Origin: Lumbricus terrestris
Taxonomy: Eukaryota > Annelida > Clitellata > Crassiclitellata > Lumbricidae
DNA length: 64,000 nt
Direction of reading: 5' to 3'
NCBI GenBank assembly: GCA_949752735.1
Contig: OX457037.1
Span: 41,397,496 to 41,461,495, forward strand
Position numbers and translations under genes: made by a program. The notes under the pieces are model-generated. The model was not told the origin of the DNA, made no database searches, and saw only the letters and a list, made by a program, of their open reading frames with translations. Positions within the stretch are counted from its first letter, which is position 1, and every line of letters begins with the position of its first letter. Shown one piece after another: positions 1-45,309 of the stretch.

Positions 1-220
1 TCAGATGCTGTTAGGCCTACTATTCTTACTAGCAACTCTTACATGCACTCGAGTCGATTGGTCTGCAAACTGTGCACGTGGTCCGCGTCACTTAAAATAT
101 GGACGAGTCACTGTTGCAAGGATTGCATAATTTACCAAAGAATCTTAACAGATAATTATAGTTGCACTAGATGTAGGCCTAATTTGATTTGCAGAATATA
201 TGCAATTGACATTACAAATT
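1..220. other. no gene seen
   Basis: AT-rich sequence with short open frames only. No domain, splice-flanked exon or repeat could be recognised. Confidence 0.5.
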
Positions 221-304
221 ATTTCAATATATAATTCAATTACATTTCTTCATGTACCGTAGCCTAATTGCATGAAGAAACGTAATTGAATTATATATTG
301 AAAT
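221..304. repeat. 34-bp inverted repeat (hairpin)
   Basis: Arms 221-254 and 271-304 are complementary at 33 of 34 positions around a 16-nt loop. The single mismatch would be a G-U wobble in a minus-strand transcript. It could be a fold-back MITE core or a small-RNA hairpin. No transcript evidence is visible. Confidence 0.7.
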
Positions 305-483
305 TACTTTGATTCAGAACAGTCAATTGCAAAGTACCGATTATAATTGTAATTTAAATTACGTGACACAATTACTCAATTGCATTACATTTTGGATTCA
401 TTTATCCGGTTATTTTTAACTGGCAATTTATCTTCCATGCTGACATTCAAAGTCTTGACTGCTGCGAGCGAGCTCAACGCGGT

Positions 484-722
484 GTGGGGTGTGGTGGTGT
501 AGTGGTGGGCTCGTTGCCTTGGAGCCGGAGGGTTCCAGGCTCGAATCCACCTCAGGCCGCAGCGTAGGGACCTTGAGCACATGAGCAAGTTCTTCACTTG
601 CAATTGCTCGTGCGCTTCGGCCTGAAACTCCGATGCTGTGTCCGCGCTGTAGTCAGTAGCGCCTCTGAGTAGAGAGATTGAAGGGGCGCTATAGCAAATG
701 CGAGAAATAAATAAATAAATAA
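484..722 (+). repeat. tRNA-derived SINE, full-length copy
   Basis: The head resembles a tRNA gene. It has an A-box-like TGGTGTAGTGG (495-505) and a B-box-like GCTCGAATCC (539-548). A body shared by all copies follows (TTGAGCAAG..., CCTCTGAGTAG), then a 3' end GGGGCGCTATAGCAAATGCG and a tail of AAATA units. At least six other copies or fragments lie in this window (3131, 17914, 23248, 23597, 24076, 30381), so this is an active or recently active family in the host. Confidence 0.88.
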
Positions 723-840
723 ACGACTCGAGTGTTTTATTGACCTATCTTTTCGACATCGATTTGTTTATGTGCGACATATTCACTGCAACTGAACACG
801 TGTCAACTTGATTTAAGATATCACACCAACTCGATATATA

Positions 841-874
<34 letters not shown>

Positions 875-1241
875 GGCCGTCTGCTCTGCGCGTGTTGTTA
901 TTTGTCCATCTGTTAATGGACTGCAAAACACAGTTGACCTAGATAAAATATCTGTGTCTCTTCAGTTTAATCCCTTCAAGCTTTAATTATTGAGTTGCTA
1001 TATAGCCATAAGATCGTAATTACTCCCCGGGATGACACCGGGAAGTGCCTCGATTCCATGTGTGCTGTCAATAAAAACATAAATGGGTGTAGTCATTAAC
1101 CATGGCATCATCATTATTTTATATTAAGAATCGGTTATTTCACACTGAACCGGTGAGACGATCATTTCTCTCTGCCTGTAATTGCATCTAGGCACGAACA
1201 ACAGATCTTAACGAATTGGTTCATCTACCTCTACACAAAAG

Positions 1242-1292
<51 letters not shown>

Positions 1293-2520
1293 TACTGCCT
1301 ACCAATATCAGCTTACGACCCAGCTTTAGTTAAAACTCAAAAACATGTTCTATGAGTCAGGAAGATGAATTGTATACGCATTGGGAAACTCTGTATGTAG
1401 AAAGTTGTTAGTTTTGAATAATGGGAATTTAATCCTCATCTGTGGTCTTGGCCGATTGGAATTATATAGCCTAACTGTAACAGTGTAACACATGCATATT
1501 ATTAAGAAGCGTCGTATCATGGTCTATGCTGATGATTATAACTCACTCTACATCCAATTTTCTCCAGATTATTTGATGGTGTTACTTTTCATGAGAATCT
1601 TCTTTGCGATTTTAAACTTTTTTTTATATCTATAGGCTAGTACATCCAGTTTCATAAAATAAAATAAATCTAAGAACAATGCATGTTCGCAGTTTGTGCG
1701 CTTTTCATTGTTTGAATACATACAACAACACGTATGTAGGCCTGTAGGCCTATATATGTTGTAGGTCTATTGCTGTAACATTTGACTGTTTTTTCTGCCT
1801 TGGGAAGTGATAATGTAATTGTAAAAATTACCTAAACGTGTAATATTGTAACTGATCGCAAATCTTTCTCTATTACCGGGGCGCATTATTGTATACGACC
1901 ATTATTTTCTTGGACTTACTGAGACATAATGACCTTTTGTTTTCTTGTGTGCGCCCACTACATTGTCACAGCGCGTTCGTTATAAGTTCAAGCTGGCACC
2001 ATAGCCTATATACTCTATATGCAAAGCGTATGCAAATCACCTGCCATCTGCTTATCATCTCATTGTGCTGTGCAGCTCTGTTAAAGGACGAACAGCATCT
2101 TCAGGGAAGTAATTGTTGTTCCTGGAGTATACGTTCTGTCTTTGACCATGCAGCGCTCGTTCACAGTATATATAGTTGGTCCAGCCAATTTCAATCCTGT
2201 ATCCACTTATGTTTATGATATACTTCCGTGTTATAGACTCTCTTATAAACTGCGCCACTGAAATAAACCAATTCGTATACGACCGCGCTTTCTTTCGAGG
2301 GCTGTTACAGAAGTAGTCTCGAGATTACGATAGCGATATACTGAGCCAACATTTCACTCAATATAATGATGTAAGCTCCTCACATCATCCTCTATGCGCG
2401 ATCTTGCTATACCCGGCTTCAAAGGCAACTGTGATCTGCTGCAAGTGGCGCATATATATTTACAGCAGGTCGCAAGTGCGCTTTGATGTCGGGTAACAAG
2501 TGTCATTTGCATTTATATAC
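723..2520. other. no gene seen; simple repeats
   Basis: AT-rich non-coding sequence with a (TA)n tract near 843-872 and a (GT)n tract at 1243-1291. Short open frames around 1889-2218 show no recognisable domain and I do not call them. Confidence 0.5.
1243..1291. repeat. (TG)n microsatellite
   Basis: Uninterrupted dinucleotide TG repeat of about 24 units. Confidence 0.97.
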
Positions 2521-2749
2521 TCGATCGTAATCGTAATCTTCAAACTTCTAAAGCGCCACTCGAAGGACAACTGGAGGGCCCCAGCAGATTCATGAGCGCT
2601 GTGTTTAGTCAGTAGCGATGTCCAGATGAGTATAGTACCATGCAAGAGACTCGGGCGCGGTACAAGTATACCAAAATATCAGAAGTGCATGGCAGATTAT
2701 ACCATAGCTGTAAAGATGGGTGTCGTTTAGACAGTGCTTATAAAGTGTA

Positions 2750-2890
2750 GAAGAAGAATTGCCTTACGCCGCTAACCTATCCAGCCTGCATGCAGTGCCG
2801 TTCTAATAAGTGGCAGAATGGTGTTCAGATTTTAAAATAAGTGCATGGACGCCGTCCATGACCGTCTAGGGAACACTTTGAACCCTGCGT
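2750..2890. mobile_element. fragment of CAGGGCTTAAAGTGT-type MITE
   Basis: It shares GCATGGACGCCGTCCATGAC and AATAAGTGGCA with the complete copy at 3551-3761, in the opposite orientation. The end AACCCTG (2885-2890) resembles the family terminus. The other end was not located. Confidence 0.65.
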
Positions 2891-3130
2891 TTAGGTAGAG
2901 AATTTGAAAATGGTGGCATACGGAACAGATGAGAATGCGTGGATGGATAAGTGTTAATCTTAAAGAGGTGTTTACTTTAATTTCGAATCCCGAGGTGTGA
3001 TGGATACAGGTGGCCGAGGAAGGTGCATGATGGTGAGAGACTGCCCTGGTTATGATGGAATTCAACTTCATGATCGTTCCAGGGTGTGGTGCTGGGTTGG
3101 ATATTATGTATGTATCATGTAGCCTATGTA

Positions 3131-3350
3131 CACTTGTTATAGCGCCCCTTCAAGATTACTACTCAAAAGCGCTATACCGACTACAGCGCGGACACTGACT
3201 CGGAGTTTCACGCCGAAGCGCTTGAGTAATAATTATATGAGTGAAAGACTTGCTCAAGGTCCCTAAGGGGCTAGGCGGCTTGAGGTTGATTCGAACCTGC
3301 AACCCTCCGGCTCCAAGGTAGCGAACATATCCACGACACCACCGCGGCCA
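3131..3350 (-). repeat. tRNA-derived SINE, minus copy
   Basis: Reverse complement of the SINE at 484-722. It starts with the 3' end (TAGCGCCCCTTCAAG) and finishes with the tRNA-like head (CCACGACACCACCGCG). It interrupts the LINE fragment at 2521-3542. Confidence 0.85.
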
Positions 3351-3550
3351 GAGAGAGATGAAGTTGACTCGATTAGAGATCCTGAGATGACTTGTGATCG
3401 AGGGGGGGGTCGGGGGTCGAGAAAGTGTGACACAGACGGATGATCGGGTAGAGTACATCCTATATATAGGGGTGGCTGAATGGTGAAGAGTTCACGATGA
3501 AATCTGGGTTGGGAGAATATATCTAAGGGCGTTGTAAGTTAAGGAGAAGA

Positions 3551-3761
3551 CCAGGGCTTAAAGTGTGACTGGACGGTCATGGACGGCGTCCATGCACTCA
3601 TTTTAAAATCTGAACGCCTGCAGCCTGCCACTTATTGGCCAGCACAGCCTGGAAAGGTAAGGGCGTCCAGGCACTTCTTTTGGAAAGGTAAGGGCGTCCA
3701 GGCACCTATTTTGAAAAGGTAAGGGCGCCCAAGCGCTTATTTTTCGACACTTTACGCGCTG
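3551..3761. mobile_element. hAT-type MITE, 211 bp
   Basis: Left end CAGGGCTTAAAGTGTG and right end ACACTTTACGCGCTG are imperfect inverted repeats. They are flanked by an exact 8-bp target duplication, GAGAAGAC (3543-3550 and 3762-3769), diagnostic of hAT transposition. Inside are a CATGGACGCCGTCCATG-like palindrome and three near-repeats of GGTAAGGGCGTCCAGGCAC. There is no coding capacity. Related copies lie at 2750, 5540, 15401 and 27118. Confidence 0.9.
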
Positions 3762-3769
3762 GAGAAGAC

Positions 3770-4045
3770 TCATTATGCTTCCTCATTTGACCGTCCACAT
3801 GTGCTGCATCGTATTCTACGTCTGTTCGAGTTCAAGCCACGTGTGGTGGTATGAGTCAAGGGAATTGGATTTGAACCTGTGATCGTCACTCCAGCAGACT
3901 GCCACTTGCCACAAGGCAACGATTCGCGAACGAAATAATTGCGTGCATGGCGCAGAAGCATCATCTGCCGCGGAGTCTAATTCCCGCGCGCGCGTTCGGC
4001 CCTTTACTTCGGCCCTTAAACCATCGGTCGGCGTGCGATCTACGT

Positions 4046-4048
<3 letters not shown>
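3770..4048. other. no gene seen
   Basis: Mixed sequence between a MITE and a microsatellite. No domain was recognised. Confidence 0.4.
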
Positions 4049-4132
<84 letters not shown>

Positions 4133-4386
4133 GACAGAGACAGAGACAGAGACAGAGACAGAGACAGAGACAGAGACAGAGACAGAGACAGAGACAGAGA
4201 CAGAGACAGAGACAGAGACAGAGACAGAGACAGAGACAGAGACAGAGAGAGACACACACAGACAGACAGACCGACAGACAGACAGAGACAGAGTGAGAGA
4301 GAGAAAGAAAGAGACACACAGACAGACAGACAGACCGACAGACAGACAGAGACAGAGACAGACAGACAGAGACACAGAGACAGAGA
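4049..4386. repeat. compound (GA)n / (GAGACA)n microsatellite
   Basis: About 75 bp of GA repeat pass into about 120 bp of AGAGAC units and then degenerate GACA and GAGA units. All frames on both strands are open, so long predicted peptides here are low-complexity artefacts. The tract lies about 0.9 kb upstream of the SUEL-lectin gene start codon. Confidence 0.97.
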
Positions 4387-4399
4387 CCGAATTTTATTA

Positions 4400-4680
4400 T
4401 GTCGCCCGGCAGCTACAGCCAGCAAGAGACGCTTCTGGCCGCCGCTGCCGCTTGCCCCTCAAGCAGCGCCCGGCTCTGCATGCTTGATCGCTGGCCTGGC
4501 TGCCTGGCTGGGCGAGCGCCCGTCGCCTCCGCGGCCGCCGCCGCCCGCCAGGCCGCGGATGGTAGCTTCGGCGGTGGAGGGCCGAGCGAAGAAGAAGGAC
4601 CGACGGCGGCGTCACTGCTGCTGCCGTTGCTGCCGTTGCTGCTGCTGTTGTTCAGCGTTGCACAGCGAATGGCGGGAATG
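4400..4680 (+). promoter_or_regulatory. CpG-rich segment upstream of lectin gene
   Basis: A GC- and CpG-rich block (for example GGCCGCCGCCGCCCGCC near 4543) in otherwise AT-rich surroundings, 0.6-0.85 kb upstream of the signal-peptide exon at 5251. Position and composition fit a promoter or 5' untranslated exon. No TATA box or initiator was assigned. Confidence 0.4.
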
Positions 4681-4874
4681 CGTAATCCACCAGGATCTGC
4701 ATTTTGGACATCAATTCGTTCGCATCAGCACATGCATACATTGCATACATTGCATAGGGATCAATGAATTAGTCTTTCTTCAACGTGTATGTGTAGGAAA
4801 TGAGGAACTCAGCAGCGAACCCTGGATCTGCAATGCAAAGGTTACAAGCAACGGACGATCGCATGACGAATGAA

Positions 4875-5055
4875 GGACGACGACGACGACAATGATGCTG
4901 ATGATGATGACGACGACGACGAAGGCGATGTCACAGAAAGCGTTCAACGGATATATGTATGATGCGTAGAGTGTTGTTGTGTCACGTGATATGGTCACGT
5001 GGATGGCAGCATGGATAGAGCGAAGACGACGACGACGACGACGACGATGACGACG
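4875..5055. repeat. (GAC/GAT)n-rich tracts
   Basis: Short GAC and GAT trinucleotide runs at about 4875-4925 and 5020-5055, probably in the 5' leader of the downstream gene. Confidence 0.7.
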
Positions 5056-5250
5056 ATTACCAATCTCCAATGAGTCCTCGACGCTGATGACGATGACTGC
5101 AGAGATCCGCGTTGCTTGAAATTGATACACTCGCGACATCTTTCGATCGTTTTCTAGCGCGTTCGTCTGCTTGTCTTTGAGGTCTCGATTTCTTTCGATC
5201 GTCTGCTTTTCTGTTTCTTGACCACAAAGTAAAGTACTCGAAGACTTGAG

Positions 5251-39359
<34,109 letters not shown>

Positions 39360-39439
39360 GGACCACCTCCAAACCCCACCCACCCACAGGGGATTCGAAA
39401 TGGAGGAGTCCGCTTTCAACGGTTGATGGACGGTCGCGT

Positions 39440-39745
39440 CATGGAGTGCGGCCTCGTCTTGGATGACGGACCTCGTTTTGGAAGACGAGCCTCGTTTTGG
39501 AAGACGAGCCTCGTCTTGGATGACGGACCTCGTTTTGGAAGACGAGCCTCGCTTTGGGAGACGAGCCTCGCTTTGGGAGACGAGCCTCGCTTTGGGAGAC
39601 GAACCTCGCTTTGGAAGACGAGTCTCGCTTTGAAAGATGAGCCTCGCTTTGGAAGACGAGCCTCGTTTGGGGAGAAAAGATTCGTTTTGCAAGGCCGGGC
39701 CTCGTTTCGAGAGCGGGTCTCGTTTTGGAGGACGAGCCTCATCTT
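39440..39745 (+). repeat. 19-bp palindromic tandem repeat after the stop codon
   Basis: About 15 copies of GCCTCGTTTTGGAAGACGA-type units, starting about 80 bp after the lectin stop. Each unit contains an inverted pair TCGTnTT..AAnACGA. Long open frames on both strands result from the repeat. If transcribed, it forms the proximal 3' untranslated region. Confidence 0.92.
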
Positions 39746-39964
39746 GGAAGACAAGAGTCAAGTGCTTGATGGGTCATGTGCTTTCGGTCATGATTCCATC
39801 TGTGACGTCTGGTCATAAAATTATCAAAGCTGCTTTTCATGATGGGCTCCGTTGCTTCAAGAGATTATCACTGTTCTCGTGTCGTCGTCAAATCGCTGCT
39901 TACTGTTACAATGGCATCTGTCAGACCCACAAACGTTGAACTGGACTGGATCCATCTGAGGACT

Positions 39965-40110
39965 TTCTCCATTTCCCTTCCCCTTTTCCTTTCCACTTTC
40001 CCATTTCCACTTTCCCCTTTCCACTTTCCCTTGCCCTTTTCTCATTTTCCACTTTCCCTCCCTCCTTCCTCTTTTCCCATTTCCTTTTCCCCCTTTTCCT
40101 TGCTCTATCG
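39965..40110. repeat. polypyrimidine tract (CCACTTTCCCTT-type units)
   Basis: Nearly pure pyrimidine on +, made of CCCTTTCCACTTTC-like units. Confidence 0.85.
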
Positions 40111-41690
40111 CCGACGGAAGACAGTCACATCATTCTCAGGTCATTAGGTCAATGCGCATGACATTCGCTACAGAAGTTACGTTTATATAAAACTTATTAT
40201 GATGCGTAGTTGGAGGAGACTACGTCAAAGCTCAACTTTGACTCTCGGTCGTCTTTGGCAGATCGTGGATCCACTCAAATTAAATTGTGGCTTAAATGCG
40301 CTTTATACTCAACATCACCCATCGCAATACATGCCACTGGCTGGCATGATATGGACAGTTATACTCTACTAAACGTAATGTATTATGATGTTAATGTTAG
40401 CAAGTGCCATGTGATGTAAATGGATATAGTAGCATGTAAACTATAAGAAGATTATTGTTTCATTGATGCATATTTGAATAAGGACTTTGTTCTTCAGACA
40501 ATTGTGTGTTCATGGATGAGTTCCTTAAAAGGTGAACTGTCCGGCTGATGTAAAATGTGTTGGCTAACGTAAGCCAAAGGTTTTTCATTTCGGAGAATTC
40601 ATTCTGTGTGTTGAACTTGTTTGGAGTCTGATGGACATAAGAGACGTTTAGTTTGTAATCGGTGTTCAAAAGTTTAGTAGAGACTTTTGATTGTTGCTGT
40701 TTGACGGCAATGTGTCATGACAAAGATATGATTAGTGTCGCCCTCCTCCTTTATCCAGGCTTAGGACTGGCACTGGAAGAGTGCGAACAGTTTCCATTTA
40801 GCAGAAACTTCGGATCTCTGCTTATGTATGCGTATCTAGGAAGAGGTTATTCCGTCGGGTATAAACTTACTTCGTCTGTGGCAGTCTCTCTTCTGCCTTG
40901 TCTCCTCTAAACCTGCTTCTTCTCGCGGGGCCTTGCGCACTGGGAGCGCCTCTGAACGGTTCATCCTACTAGAGTCGCTTTTAAATGTTTGACTACAATG
41001 CAATACGGTACAATACTCCAATGGTGACTTCGTCAGTCTTTTTTATACCCAATGGAATTGGTCCAATGCCAACTATGACCTCAACTGTTGTAGGTTTGGC
41101 GCTGCAGTGTGCGACTCCTCCCAGGATCCATTCTAAGAACTCTCCAAAACCTCGGCTCTTGATATCTCTCCGCACGCCTTTCACTTGATACTGAAACAAC
41201 ACTGTCCTCTCCCAAACCCCTATCCCGGATCTTCCCCTTCCACTTATCCTCAATCACCATTTTCAACTCTAAATTCCATCCACATTCTGCCGCCTGACTG
41301 TCTACTCTACCTGCCTATTATACCCGTCTGACCGTTTTGGATTTTATTCGCGTTCACTCTAACCCCACCTATCGAATATGTTTTGACTTAACGCCTGTAA
41401 ATAAAATTGGTTCCCGAGACTTCGCTTTTGGGCGCTGCAGAAATCGCTAGTTTACGATTACGATTATAATTATTTTCTGAAGAGTCGTAAGCATGTATTG
41501 CCGAATCCATGTAAATGTAATAATAGACTATGTTCTCTGAATCCCACAAAGCTGTTTGCGTTTTTCAATTTGTTTTAAATCAGTCTACTCTTCGCCTGAC
41601 TTATTTTGTTGTTCATTTCATTCCAGTCTCTTCTCGCAGAAACATTCTTACACCAATCTAGAAAAACCTCTGTTTTAACATCTGCTTCGT
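40111..41690. other. no gene seen; SINE-like repeat copy B at 40860-40990
   Basis: The segment 40860-40990 is the inverted partner of 28200-28330. A candidate polyadenylation hexamer AATAAA lies at about 41400, 2 kb after the lectin stop, but I cannot link it to the gene. The minus strand at 40993-41270 has an open frame of unknown meaning. Confidence 0.45.

Positions 41691-41774
<84 letters not shown>
41691..41774. repeat. (TAA/TTA)n(TTG)n microsatellite
   Basis: AATAAT, ATTATT and TTG runs in succession. Confidence 0.95.
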
Positions 41775-41775
<1 letters not shown>

Positions 41776-41920
41776 GCCGCTCTGACCTCTGATACGTCGT
41801 CTGATTTAGAACCTGTGACCTTTTCATTGTTCGTCGTGAAGACGGTCAACTCAGAGATAAAACCGAATTCGAAACAAAGAAACTGAAGATAAAGACATCC
41901 AATCCTAGTTCTCTTACCGA

Positions 41921-42095
41921 GTAAGTAAGTAAGTAGGTAGGTAGGTAGGTAGGTAGGTAAGTAAGTAAGTATGTATAGCCTTTATTACTCCATGTCCAAA
42001 CGCACAATGGGCCATCGACAAATAATGCAATGCAACTCAATCATGGAAGTAAAGATAAGTATAGTAATACACATCCACATGAAAAGTAATGTGAA
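41921..42095 (-). repeat. retroelement 3' end with GTAA/GTAG tail
   Basis: GTAAGTAAGTAGGTAGGTAG... tract followed by GCCTTTATTACTCCATGTCC and ACAAATAATGCAATGCAAC, matching 29120-29280. Confidence 0.7.
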
Positions 42096-42194
42096 AAAAG
42101 CAAAAAAATTTATAAGTGTAAACTGTAAAGTATTCTAGTAATGAAACCTTTGTAATGAGAAGGTCAGAACGTGGAATTACAAGGTGGTGTGCAC

Positions 42195-42361
42195 CAGTGG
42201 TGTAGTGGGGCGGGGACGCGGGGGGACACCGTCCCCCCACTTTTTTGAAAATTCTTGCAAGATTGCACTTTTTGCTACAGTTTCTACTTCAATTTCCATG
42301 GCGTCCCCCCACTTCAATTTCCAGGCGTCCCCCCACTTCATTTTTTAGGACTACACCACTG
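42195..42361. mobile_element. hAT-type MITE, 167 bp
   Basis: TIRs CAGTGGTGTAGTGG and ACTACACCACTG with exact 8-bp duplication GTGTGCAC (42187-42194, 42362-42369). Interior has GTCCCCCCACTTCAATTT repeats. Confidence 0.93.
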
Positions 42362-42369
42362 GTGTGCAC

Positions 42370-43358
42370 GTGGACGCAAAGAGTATTGTGATTCATTAAC
42401 TGGAGGGAGTAAACCATGGAGGACATGCCTGCAGGGTCAGCCAAAATAGTGAAAAATAGTGCATGCGCGGTCTGCTTTAACGCTCACATCTTCGAAAGTA
42501 GGGGAGCTGGTGGGCAAGAAGCCTAGACGTGTTGCATAAACTCTGCTCGGGTATTTGGGTCTGTCTTTAGCATCGGAGAGAGTAAACCATGGAGGACATG
42601 CCTGCAGGGTTTTAGCACCATTGCAAGGCGATCTCTGAAAGATGAAATACGAATAGACAAACAAACGGATACATCAATAGCCATGCAGATACATGTTATG
42701 CACATACATGTCAGATACTCTGAGGAAATTCTTTGGCCTGCCTGGGTTCACCTTGTAAATATTTTAATTCTCTTGTTTTGGGCCAATGCAGAAATACCGC
42801 ATTCGTAATATTAGCAAAGCACGACATGCGTGTAGCTTACAGTTATTATAGCCTATATATATATATGTATACATTGTTTGTATTTATAGGTCTACGTTTT
42901 AAGCTATAAAGAGCGAAAGTCCCAAAGGTTACCAGTTGCGCCACAATAATTATTTATGTGTGGCACATAGATGTGTCTTGGCTTCGCAATATCGTCTGTA
43001 GAAAAGTCCTAGCAATTAGCAATCACTGTCTTACATAATATTGTCTTAACAGAGGCTGGGAGAAGCGCCAAAACGCGGCAGGCAACTGAGTCTACACTCT
43101 ACAGCAAAGTAGTGCGTGGTTCGTGTGTGGATATAATGTTATGACCATTTTGAACTATACAAATCTGTCTATTTGGACAAATCTGATTTCTGCTGATCTC
43201 TCCAAAACTTTCGAATCTTTCGTATCGTCCATGCGGATTGTCCAAGAACCAATGGATGGATGACTCTAAGCAATGTCGCTTGCAGAATAGCAATTAATAC
43301 TTTGGGATTTTATCCGTTCAATGCATTCAATGTAACCGAAGAGGCCAGGTAGGCCTAC
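42370..43358. other. no gene seen; duplicated 26-bp phrase
   Basis: AGTAAACCATGGAGGACATG...CCTGCAGGG occurs at about 42409-42436 and 42580-42608. Otherwise unassigned. Confidence 0.45.
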
Positions 43359-43366
43359 TAGACAGT

Positions 43367-43665
43367 CAGTGTGAGAATTGTAGAAAACTAACTGGGGGCA
43401 GTATGAGAATTGTGGAAAAATAACTGGGGGGGTTGGACCATTATACACTTGGAATTTGGGCTTGAAAAACATACTTTAACATGGGGCTCTAAAAAAGACG
43501 GGGGGGGTTGAACCCCCCAACCCCCCCGGCAATTCTCACCCTGACTGGGGGTTTGGAGGTTGGACTATGATCCACCTCGAATTGGGATGTGAAAGGCAGA
43601 CTTTACTATGAAGCTTTAAGAAAGACTGGGGTCGAAACCCCAATCCCACGGCAGTTCTCACCCTG
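43367..43665. mobile_element. hAT-type MITE, 299 bp
   Basis: Ends CAGTGTGAGAATTG and CAGTTCTCACCCTG with exact 8-bp duplication TAGACAGT (43359-43366, 43666-43673). Internal repeats of the end (about 43396 and 43533) suggest an internal duplication. Confidence 0.92.
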
Positions 43666-43673
43666 TAGACAGT

Positions 43674-45309
43674 TAGATGGAGAATAGCCAATCCGAGAAA
43701 GTTCGGAATGTAGTCCAAACGTTGCGGCATCAAAGAGCGTATACAGAACGAGCTGAAGCACATGCAGGCAACTTCGGACAAGTAACCGAGTAGGCTAACG
43801 GCAGAAGACCATAACTGTTATTAAAGGAAATGAGGGTCAACGCATAATTATTACGAGGTAGGTCTGTGAAGAAAGTTAAGCAAGACTGCGGACGTGGTTT
43901 TTAAATTGGATTTCTGATCAAGAGAAGCCAATGGCGTTATTGGACATACGAACCTGCCTGAGGGCAGAGAACGTGAAGAAGAAGAAGCCAATGTAATAAT
44001 TCCAATGCATGATTACGTGTATAAATATACACAAGCATAATTATAATGAAGGTATAAGTTCTTAGTTGCTAGAAGCCCTGTTCATTCAGTCTGTTTTAAT
44101 TGTAAGATCAACAACATCTAACTCTTAACTAAACGATGAAATCATAATAATAATAGAATTCCTTTTGCCGGTTATTCAAATTGGTTGCGCCAGTATTCGC
44201 CAGAGGACAGCAGCTGCTGTAGCTCTACACGACATACTTCACAATTTACCCACAATGAATGAGTTGATCATGGCTTCAGTAGCCTATAGAAGCATTGAGA
44301 ATACGACAGAAGAAGACAATTCTATCTCCTACTTTCTGTCACTGACAGTCTCTTTTGTTTCAGTTGTCTTCCAAATGCCATTCCAGTCTTTAACAGACAG
44401 ATTCTCGGTCGGTCAAGATAAAGGTCTTTCATCGGAGCAAAATAGGCCTAGGCTAGCTGTCTTCTCCGTTCCAACTGCGCAACATCTATCTTGATGCAAA
44501 CTGCATCTCATAATGTTGTCAGAAGCTGATTTCGACAATAATTGAAGCACTAATAATCGTTAAAGGAATATGCAGCACTTATATAGCCTATAATTTGTAC
44601 AAAAGTAAAAATGAGCGCCATTGCTTAGAAACTACTACTTTCCCAGCAGTCGCAGCGATGGGTCCTTGTTATCGTTTTCATGTCTATTCGATAGATGGCT
44701 CTCATTTCCGTCCGTATTATTGTATTGTATAATAGCTATAAATTTATAAGGCGCCTCTCACAGACTCACAGTGCATGCCAATCAGAGGTGATCCCATTGC
44801 GAAAGGCCCAGAGAAAAAAGTAGTTTTTGAGACAGCGGAAAGATGTGCTTCGTGTACCAGTAAATAAAACTAATAACGAAGAACGTGAAGATGAAGAGAC
44901 GATGTCGGACCAATGAAGGCAAAGCTCGAGTTTTGACCAAAGCAGTCCATGCTCGCGGGACAAGGATATCTTGTCTGTCACGTGATCGTACACAGTAGAC
45001 GAAAAGAGAATGCCGAAGTCGGCAAGCGGATTATGACGTTGCAATGTTGATCTACTCAAATCTTAATCTTGTGTAGCATGCACAAAGCGGAAGCAGAAAC
45101 TCGCTGATTTGTAAGCTGCATCCGGCCTTGAATAGAATGAGCAGTGGAGGAGCCAGGATTTCAGTTTTGGGGGCTGAATCCTTGCGGACGAAATTTTCCG
45201 TTTTCATCCGCCAAAATTTCGGACGACCTTTTTAAAATTTTATAGTCGTTTGGTCGAAATCTCATGCATATATTTCAGTTTTTATGGAGCTAAATGCTAA
45301 TCATGTTTT
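43674..45309. other. no gene seen; SINE-like end and MITE fragment
   Basis: AAGGCGCCTCTCACAGACTC at about 44750 is a SINE-like 3' end. 45134-45290 matches the interior of the hAT-like MITEs at 13249 and 16746 (CATCCGCCAAAATTTCGGA). Open frames near 44165-44494 have no recognisable domain. Confidence 0.45.

Larger units (their letters stand above)
2521..3542 (-). mobile_element. 3' fragment of L2-like LINE
   Basis: This is a diverged copy of the 3' part of the LINE at 20423-22445. Shared blocks include the terminal GTAATC-type repeat and AAAGCGCCACTCGAA (about 2526-2565), CCCGAGGTGTGATGGATA (about 2990), and TTGAGATGACTTGTGA... through GATGATCGGGTAGA (about 3370-3450). Minus-strand translation keeps pieces such as RSSVCVTLSRPP, matching RSSACLTLSRPP in the longer copy. 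It is broken by a MITE fragment (2750-2890) and a SINE (3131-3350), so it is a non-functional relic. Confidence 0.8.

Noticed and set aside
495..548. Functional tRNA gene
   Set aside because: A- and B-box-like motifs are present but the segment does not fold as a full cloverleaf by eye and recurs as a SINE head in many copies.
3816..4487. Long Leu/Ser-, Arg/Asp- or Glu/Thr-rich open frames
   Set aside because: They lie in the GA/GACA microsatellite and are open in all frames because of the repeat.
40993..41266. Minus-strand frames with coding-like composition
   Set aside because: No recognisable motif and no start or splice context; possibly an old retroelement fragment.
44165..44494. Possible exon or small gene on +
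   Set aside because: No domain, no convincing splice sites and no homologous copy elsewhere in the window.
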